From Proteiniphilum sp. UBA5267 (GTDB lineage Bacteria > Bacteroidota > Bacteroidia > Bacteroidales > Dysgonomonadaceae), in the NCBI GenBank assembly GCA_002411515.1, contig DHTF01000109.1, positions 33,239 to 45,524 of the forward strand: a DNA stretch of 12,286 bases. Direction: 5' to 3'. Below the pieces are notes generated by a model. The model made no database searches. It was given only the letters and a program-made list of their open reading frames with translations, and was not told the DNA's origin. This document shows, piece by piece, positions 7,913-12,286 of this stretch. A program made the translations under genes and the position numbers. How positions within the stretch are numbered: position 1 is the stretch's first letter; each line of letters opens with the position of its first letter.

Positions 7913-8731
7913 TCAGGCTTCAATATTATCATAGAGAGCATTGATGGCCTCCGCACTTTCGTCGAAGTCGGCCTGATAGGGAAGGAACGGCACGTTCTGC
8001 TGTTCCACATACTTTGCCACTTCGGGATCAATATGAAGGCTGCCCTGCACAATACCGTCTGAGTAATCTACCGCCAGCTTCATCAGGTTCACATAATCCA
8101 TAATGCCCCTGCTTTTCACCTTTTCAATCTCCTGATCGCCGATTCCTTCAAAGCGGAGCTTATCTGCTGTATGCTGGTTGAATGGCTTTTGAAATGATTC
8201 ATCGAAGAGCGAATAGACTACTTTGGCATTCTTGAAACAAGGATCATCGGCATAGCCCCGCTTGATATAGAGCGGTGCCAAGGCGGTAAACCATCCGTGA
8301 CAGTGAATGACATCGGGTACCCAGCGCAGTTTCTTGATGGTTTCCATCACTCCGCGCACGAAGAAAATGCTTCGTTCATCGTTGTCGTCGTATTCCACCC
8401 CGTTTTTGTCGACCAGCGTTTCACGGTTTTGAAAAAAATCTTCGTTGTCGATGAAATACACCTGCATACGCGCAGCCTGAATGGAGGCTACTTTGATGAT
8501 CAACGAATGGTCAGAGTCATCGATGATGAGGTTCATCCCCGAGAGACGAATCACCTCATGCAACTGGTTACGGCGTTCGTTGATGTTGCCGTATTTGGGC
8601 ATGAAAGCACGAATTTCTTTTCCTTTTTCCTGGATGGCCTGGGGCAGGAAACGTGAAGTATTCGAAATAGGGGTTTCGTCGAGATAAGGATAGATCTCCT
8701 GGGAGATATACAAAATTTTTTTCTGAGACAT
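7913..8731 (-). CDS. Short glycogen/starch synthase-like protein (GT5 N-terminal domain only)
   Basis: This 272-residue protein resembles the N-terminal Rossmann half of bacterial glycogen synthase (GT5 family). It starts KKILYISQEIYPYL, has VIHCHGWFTALAPLYIKRG (141-159), matching the HxHDW-type motif near the active site, and later DYSDGIVQGS where GT5 enzymes read similarly. Two essential parts are missing. The ADP-glucose-binding motif KTGGL is replaced by DETPIS (about 18-23), and the whole C-terminal GT-B domain with the catalytic Glu and Lys/Arg is absent. A full enzyme has about 470-480 residues. The frame is intact and the stop is followed by non-coding A/T-rich DNA, so this is not a recent frameshift. 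Databases call such proteins glycogen synthase, but catalysis is doubtful; a binding or regulatory role is an inference. A good promoter lies upstream, and panC is divergent. Confidence 0.82.
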   Translation of the reverse strand: MSQKKILYISQEIYPYLDETPISNTSRFLPQAIQEKGKEIRAFMPKYGNINERRNQLHEVIRLSGMNLIIDDSDHSLIIKVASIQAARMQVYFIDNEDFFQNRETLVDKNGVEYDDNDERSIFFVRGVMETIKKLRWVPDVIHCHGWFTALAPLYIKRGYADDPCFKNAKVVYSLFDESFQKPFNQHTADKLRFEGIGDQEIEKVKSRGIMDYVNLMKLAVDYSDGIVQGSLHIDPEVAKYVEQQNVPFLPYQADFDESAEAINALYDNIEA

Positions 8732-8756
8732 GAAGCTAATTATCTTAAGTTGAGTA

Positions 8757-8790
8757 CAAAGATAATAAAAAAAATCCGGATAATTACAAA
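8757..8790 (-). promoter_or_regulatory. Bacteroidota-type promoter of the GT5-like gene
   Basis: On the minus strand a perfect -7 element TATCTTTG (8764-8757) is preceded by TTTG (8790-8787) with 22 bases between, close to the 19-21 usual for the TTTG / TAnnTTTG promoters of this phylum. Transcription would begin near 8750, giving a leader of about 20 bases before the ATG at 8731. Confidence 0.68.
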
Positions 8791-8832
8791 ATAAAACCGC
8801 ATATATTTTATAAGAATTTGATAATCAACACT

Positions 8833-8858
8833 AAATGGGCCTTTATGGTCCATTTTTT
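8833..8858 (+). terminator. Stem-loop with T-run in the divergent promoter region
   Basis: AAATGGGCC, a TTTAT loop and GGTCCATTT form a 9-base-pair stem with one G-T pair (8833-8855). The plus strand continues with T to a total of six (8853-8858), as in an intrinsic terminator. No plus-strand gene ends here: the site lies between the divergent promoters of the GT5-like gene and panC. It could be an attenuator in a longer panC leader, an operator read as a DNA dyad, or insulation against antisense transcription. The rest of the 8732-8928 gap is A/T-rich with no gene. Confidence 0.5.
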
Positions 8859-8903
8859 CCGTAAAATAATGCAAATTTTTTTCTCTATGTGGCAAATATT
8901 TTG

Positions 8904-8911
8904 TTGCTTTG
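8904..8911 (+). promoter_or_regulatory. Possible -7 element of the panC promoter
   Basis: TTGCTTTG differs from TAnnTTTG at one fixed position and ends 17 bases before the panC ATG. A -33 TTTG is not evident; the expected place is T-rich (TTTTTTTCTC). It lies downstream of the stem-loop at 8833-8858, so a transcript from here would not include that hairpin. Confidence 0.33.
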
Positions 8912-8928
8912 CAGTCTAAAACAGACAA

Positions 8929-9771
8929 ATGGAGATCATTCATACGGTATCCCACCTAGAGGCGTTGTTACAACAATTGCGCGGGGAAGGTAAAACAATT
9001 GGGCTTGTGCCCACAATGGGTGCCCTGCATGCAGGACATCTGAGGCTGGTAAAATTATGTGCTTCAGAAAACGATGTATGTGTGGTTAGCATTTTCGTGA
9101 ATCCCACGCAATTTAATAACAAGGAGGACCTGCGGCGCTACCCGCGTAACCTGGAGGAGGACAGCCAATTGCTGATTCAGGCTGACGCCGATGTGTTGTT
9201 TGCCCCTTCCGTGGAGGAGATCTATCCGGAACCCGACAATCGCCTTTTTGATTTCGGTCTGCTAGACAAGGTGATGGAAGGTCGCTACCGGCCTGGCCAT
9301 TTCAATGGTGTGGCCCAGGTAGTGAGTAAATTGTTAGCTTTCACCAAACCTGACAGAGCCTACTTTGGCGAGAAAGATTTTCAACAGCTGGCCATCGTAC
9401 GAGCGATGGTGAAACAGCTGCAACTGCCTGTACAAATTGTCCCTGTTCCCATCGTGAGGGAGCCGGACGGGCTGGCAATGAGCAGCCGTAATCAGCTTCT
9501 TACGGAGCAGCAGAGAAGCGAGGCGGCACACATTTACCGGGTACTCAACGAAAGCAGGGCGTTGGTTGAAACCACCACGCCTGATAAATTGACCGATTGG
9601 GTCATTGACCGTGTCAACGAGGTGCCAGTATTGCAGGTGGAATATTTTGAAATTGTAGATGGCGAATCTCTGCAGCTCGTTTCTTCCTGGGATCATTCTG
9701 ACAGCGTGGTAGGGTGTATTGCCGTTTTTTGTGGAGCGGTGCGTTTGATAGACAACATCAGATACAAATAA
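8929..9771 (+). CDS. panC: Pantothenate synthetase (pantoate--beta-alanine ligase)
   Basis: PanC is a cytoplasmic enzyme that joins pantoate and beta-alanine, using ATP through a pantoyl-adenylate, to make pantothenate (vitamin B5), the precursor of coenzyme A. The 280-residue length is normal. Visible family motifs are [10 protein letters not shown] (28-37, containing the HIGH-type nucleotide-binding histidines 34 and 37), FVNPTQF (56-62), [18 protein letters not shown] (118-135, pantoate/beta-alanine site), [10 protein letters not shown] (145-154, with an ATP-contacting Lys149) and MSSRN (184-188, KMSKS-like). The ATG at 8929 is well placed 12 residues or so before the conserved region. panD begins four bases after its stop, so the two steps that use and supply beta-alanine are co-transcribed. 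panB, the source of pantoate, is not in the window. Confidence 0.97.
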   Translation: MEIIHTVSHLEALLQQLRGEGKTIGLVPTMGALHAGHLRLVKLCASENDVCVVSIFVNPTQFNNKEDLRRYPRNLEEDSQLLIQADADVLFAPSVEEIYPEPDNRLFDFGLLDKVMEGRYRPGHFNGVAQVVSKLLAFTKPDRAYFGEKDFQQLAIVRAMVKQLQLPVQIVPVPIVREPDGLAMSSRNQLLTEQQRSEAAHIYRVLNESRALVETTTPDKLTDWVIDRVNEVPVLQVEYFEIVDGESLQLVSSWDHSDSVVGCIAVFCGAVRLIDNIRYK

Positions 9772-9775
9772 TTTT

Positions 9776-10126
9776 ATGTGGGTAGAGATATTAAAATCTA
9801 AAATACATAGGGCTACGGTCACCGATGCCAACCTCAATTACGAAGGGAGTATTACCATCGATGAGGAGCTGATTGAAGCTGCAAATATGTTTGTTCACGA
9901 GAAGGTGGCAGTGGTGAACAATAACAATGGCGAACGCTTTGAAACATACGTGATCCGCGGTGAGCGCGGAACAGGTATCATTTGCCTGAATGGAGCAGCA
10001 GCGCGTAAAGTACAGCAGGGCGATGTGATCATCATCATGAGTTACGCGGTCATGCCGCTTGAAGAGGCCAGGGTGTTCCAGCCTACGGTCATCAACCTCG
10101 ATGAGAAGACCAATCGTATTAAATAA
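9776..10126 (+). CDS. panD: Aspartate 1-decarboxylase (pyruvoyl-dependent)
   Basis: PanD decarboxylates L-aspartate to beta-alanine, the amine half of pantothenate. It is made as an inactive precursor that cuts itself between Gly24 and Ser25, here in NYEGSITID, so that Ser25 becomes the catalytic pyruvoyl group. Lys9 in LKSKIHR, Tyr57 in RFETYVI and the motif [14 protein letters not shown] (75-88 or so) match the family's active site. The 116-residue length is standard. It follows panC by four bases and needs no separate promoter. After cleavage the beta chain would have 24 residues and the alpha chain 92. Any need for a PanZ-like maturation factor cannot be judged; such factors are restricted to some Gammaproteobacteria. 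Confidence 0.97.
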   Translation: MWVEILKSKIHRATVTDANLNYEGSITIDEELIEAANMFVHEKVAVVNNNNGERFETYVIRGERGTGIICLNGAAARKVQQGDVIIIMSYAVMPLEEARVFQPTVINLDEKTNRIK

Positions 10127-10147
10127 CAGCCAAATAGTCAAATTTAC

Positions 10148-10179
10148 AAACCGCCGATCGATTGCTCTATTGGGGGTTT
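10148..10179 (+). promoter_or_regulatory. Stem-loop immediately before the MATE gene start
   Basis: AAACCGCC (10148-10155) pairs with GGGGGTTT (10172-10179) apart from one central G-G mismatch, around a 16-base loop. It lies in the 54-base gap between panD and the MATE gene. The 3' arm holds the only G-rich, Shine-Dalgarno-like run, four bases before the TTG start. It could block translation of the transporter when folded. It makes a poor terminator, since only three T follow. Confidence 0.45.
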
Positions 10180-10180
10180 A

Positions 10181-11515
10181 TTGCACAATGATGTGTATTC
10201 TAGCCGGCACATTGTAAAAATAAGTACGCCTATCCTGTTGAGTCTGCTGGCGCAGAACATGATACAGGTGATCGATACCGCTTTTCTTGGACGTGTAGGA
10301 GAAGTGGAGCTGGGTGCGTCGGCCCTGGCCGGAATTATCTACATCGCCTTGTATACGCTGGGTTTTGGCTTTAGTATGGGTAGCCAGATACTGATAGGAC
10401 GGCGTAACGGGGAGGCTAACTATAGCCAGATAGGCGATATCGTGATACAGGGCTCTATCTTCCTGCTTATCCCGGCCCTGCTGCTCATTCCGCTCTTGCG
10501 TTACGGCGCGGTAGCCTGGTTGCCCTCCATGTTCGAGTCTGCAGATGTGGCGGGGGCGGTCACGGAGTATCTCGAGTGGCGTGTGTTTGGTCTTGTCTTC
10601 GCATTTGTCAATGTGATGTTCCGGGCATTTTACATCGGTATCGCGCGTACGAAAGTACTTACAATCAATGCTGTGGTGATGGCGCTGGTAAATGTGGTAT
10701 TCGACTATGGATTGATATTCGGGAACCTGGGTATGCCGGAGATGGGCATGGCTGGTGCTGCCATAGCCTCGGTTATCGCGGAGTTCTCCTCCACTCTTTT
10801 CTTCTTCTTTTATACCCGGAAGCGGGTTGACACGGAGAAGTATGGTTTCACAAAGATTCGTTTTCAGTGGCAGGTCATCAAAAGAATACTCGATATCTCC
10901 CTCTTCATGATGGTGCAGTATTTTTTTTCGATTGGCACCTGGATGCTTTTCTTCCTGTTCATTGAAAACTATATGGGTGAACGTTCTTTGGCAGTCACCA
11001 ACATTGTGCGCAGCTTCTACACAATCTTCACCATTCCTTCCCATGCCATCGGCTCCACCACCAGCACCATGGTGAGCAACACCATCGGAGCAGGCAAAAT
11101 CGAGCAGGTCACCGGCCTTATCCGACGGCTTTCGCTCATCAGCCTGGGGGTTATGACTGCGGTTGTGATCATTGTCTCCGCTTTTCCCCGTGCCATGATT
11201 CATATATACACCGACGACCCGACGCTGATCGAGGATACCGTGTTGCCCTTGTACGTACTCATCACCTCCCTGCCCCTCTTTAGCATGGGTACCGTTCTCT
11301 TTAGTGCGGTTTCCGGAACGGGTAATACCCGTACTGCCCTTCGGTTCGAAATTGTTACCCTGCTGTTTTATGTTTTCTACATGTGGCTCATCATCATTCA
11401 TCTTCGGGCTTCAGTGGCGGTAGCATGGACCACTGAGCATGTGTACTGGTCGTTTCTGATCATCCTCTCTTTCATTTATCTTCGAAGTGGCAAGTGGAAA
11501 GACCGGAAGATTTAG
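10181..11515 (+). CDS. MATE family multidrug/metabolite efflux transporter
   Basis: This is a cytoplasmic-membrane antiporter of the MATE family, which exports drugs or metabolites in exchange for Na+ or H+. The 444-residue protein has about 12 hydrophobic helices in two related halves. Family features include QVIDTAFLGRVGEVELGASA (29-48, loop after helix 1), GFGFSMGSQILIGRRNG (61-77) and NVVFDYGLIFGNLGMPEMG near helix 5. The transported compound cannot be told from sequence. The start is unusual: the frame has no ATG near the N-terminus, and TTG at 10181 (giving MHNDVYSSRHIVKI) or GTG at 10193 (giving MYSSRHIVKI) are the options. TTG is preferred because of GGGGG just upstream. The gene may be read through from panCD, as no strong terminator separates them. 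The long open frame on the opposite strand is not considered a gene. Confidence 0.92.
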   Translation: MHNDVYSSRHIVKISTPILLSLLAQNMIQVIDTAFLGRVGEVELGASALAGIIYIALYTLGFGFSMGSQILIGRRNGEANYSQIGDIVIQGSIFLLIPALLLIPLLRYGAVAWLPSMFESADVAGAVTEYLEWRVFGLVFAFVNVMFRAFYIGIARTKVLTINAVVMALVNVVFDYGLIFGNLGMPEMGMAGAAIASVIAEFSSTLFFFFYTRKRVDTEKYGFTKIRFQWQVIKRILDISLFMMVQYFFSIGTWMLFFLFIENYMGERSLAVTNIVRSFYTIFTIPSHAIGSTTSTMVSNTIGAGKIEQVTGLIRRLSLISLGVMTAVVIIVSAFPRAMIHIYTDDPTLIEDTVLPLYVLITSLPLFSMGTVLFSAVSGTGNTRTALRFEIVTLLFYVFYMWLIIIHLRASVAVAWTTEHVYWSFLIILSFIYLRSGKWKDRKI

Positions 11516-11526
11516 GAATTTTGATG

Positions 11527-11534
11527 TATCTTTA
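11527..11534 (+). promoter_or_regulatory. Possible -7 element before the beta-barrel gene
   Basis: TATCTTTA differs from TAnnTTTG only at the last base and lies 21 bases before the ATG at 11556, within the 40-base gap after the MATE gene. No convincing -33 box is seen. Confidence 0.33.
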
Positions 11535-11555
11535 CTACCCTAAATCATACCGGCT

Positions 11556-12286
11556 ATGCGAAGCAAAGTTGTTTTCCTGATTATGGTTCTCTGTTCCATA
11601 CTTTCCATTCAGGCTCAGGAGGTTCGATGGAAGCTGGGCTTTGAGTATTTTTTCGATAACCTGGAATATAAGAAATCATCTTTTACCGATGCCCAAACCA
11701 TGCACGGAATCTGGTTGCAGCCATTGGGTGGCATCACCTGGGACACTGCACACACCCTCTATGGCGGCTTGAACCTGCTCAAGATTCCCGGTACCGAAGA
11801 AGTGGTGGACAAGGCTGAGTTGGTTCTCTATTACCAGTACGAAACAGACCACGTGCTTTTCCGTGCAGGATCGTTTTCGAGCAATGAGGTTTTGCATAAT
11901 TATTCCGACTTCTTCTACAGTGATTCGGTGAGTAACTTCATGCCGCTCATGCAGGGCCTTTTTTGGCAGATAGGTGGGGAGCAGAACTTTTTGAACCTCT
12001 GGTTGGATTGGACCGGTTACGCTACTCCCGAAACACGTGAAAGCTTCTTCCTGGGCTCATCGGGAAAAGTTACAAAGGGCATCTTCTTTGCCGATTTTCA
12101 ATCTTACCTCTTTCATTATGCCAATACGCTGACTGCCATCCCCCAGTATGGTGTCAGTGAGCATATGCAGCTGATGGCCTCGGCCGGTATTGCATATGAA
12201 TCGGAAAACAGACTGAAAGGGTTGCTCTCGGTCGGTATTCTTGCCGGAAAGGAACGCGACCGCAAGGCAGATATCAGTTACACGCC
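11556..12286 (+). CDS. Secreted protein, probable outer-membrane beta-barrel (cut by window edge)
   Basis: The first 243 residues of a protein I do not recognise. It begins with a standard signal peptide: MRSKVV, a hydrophobic core, and a likely cut after Ala20 in SIQA-QE. The mature part has no membrane helix and alternates polar and hydrophobic residues, with many aromatic residues (WKLGFEYFF, YGGLNLL, LVLYYQYE, LFWQIGGE, LNLWLDWTGYA). This is the look of transmembrane beta-strands with aromatic girdles. The frame has no stop to the right edge. Gaps of turns such as DTAHT and ESENR would fit short hairpin turns. It follows the MATE gene by 40 bases on the same strand. It may be a porin-like or conserved hypothetical outer-membrane protein; there is no TonB box or plug domain in the visible part. 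Confidence 0.68.
   Translation, partial: MRSKVVFLIMVLCSILSIQAQEVRWKLGFEYFFDNLEYKKSSFTDAQTMHGIWLQPLGGITWDTAHTLYGGLNLLKIPGTEEVVDKAELVLYYQYETDHVLFRAGSFSSNEVLHNYSDFFYSDSVSNFMPLMQGLFWQIGGEQNFLNLWLDWTGYATPETRESFFLGSSGKVTKGIFFADFQSYLFHYANTLTAIPQYGVSEHMQLMASAGIAYESENRLKGLLSVGILAGKERDRKADISYT

Noticed and set aside
7913..8731. Calling this gene glgA, a working glycogen synthase
   Set aside because: The KTGGL nucleotide-sugar motif and the entire C-terminal domain are missing, so the gene symbol would overstate what the sequence supports.
8740..8955. Minus-strand open frame of 71 codons in the divergent promoter region
   Set aside because: It spans the GT5-like promoter and the start of panC, is very A/T-rich, and ends in a run of Ile/Phe typical of random A/T-rich DNA.
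10178..11401. Long open frame (407 codons) on the minus strand opposite the MATE gene
   Set aside because: Its product is rich in His, Asp, Glu, Arg and Gln with no recognisable domain, as expected from the antisense of hydrophobic codons. The plus strand has a clear MATE protein over the same span.

Overview
The window looks like chromosomal DNA from an anaerobic or microaerophilic member of the Bacteroidota, probably order Bacteroidales. The pointers are a fused nuoCD with no nuoE, nuoF or nuoG in its usual place, a DUF4270 lipoprotein, a short GT5-only 'glycogen synthase' next to panC and panD, a regulator tail with a Bacteroidota-type LuxR-like helix-turn-helix, promoters of the TAnnTTTG type, and few Shine-Dalgarno sequences. 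The family or genus cannot be fixed from this sequence; Dysgonomonadaceae or a relative is only a guess.

Positions 1-5541, minus strand: a tightly packed respiratory complex I operon read in the order nuoA, nuoB, nuoCD, nuoH, nuoI, nuoJ, nuoK, nuoL. nuoL runs off the left edge. The genes overlap or lie within about 40 bases of each other. Because nuoE, nuoF and nuoG (the NADH-oxidising arm) are absent between nuoCD and nuoH, this complex probably takes electrons from a donor other than NADH, or borrows an input module encoded elsewhere. A 268-base region upstream of nuoA holds three related TACTACA motifs, two of them forming an exact 10-base inverted repeat.

Positions 5810-8731, minus strand: a small membrane-anchored protein with a LuxR-like DNA-binding tail, a DUF4270 lipoprotein, and a 272-residue protein resembling only the N-terminal half of glycogen synthase. 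That last protein lacks the ADP-glucose-binding KTGGL motif and the whole C-terminal domain, so true glycogen synthase activity is doubtful. It has a convincing promoter of the Bacteroidota type.

Positions 8732-8928: a divergent promoter region containing a 23-base hairpin or dyad followed by six T.

Positions 8929-12286, plus strand: panC and panD (the two enzymes that supply beta-alanine and join it to pantoate, toward vitamin B5 and coenzyme A), a MATE efflux transporter apparently starting at TTG just after a stem-loop, and the start of a secreted, probably outer-membrane beta-barrel protein cut by the right edge.

Most of the window is ordinary core metabolism. I see no CRISPR array, insertion sequence, phage gene, tRNA, rRNA or defence system. 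The points most worth a second look are the modified GT5-like protein, the sensor-less LuxR-type regulator, the complex I without its NADH module, and three non-coding structures (5657-5756, 8833-8858, 10148-10179).
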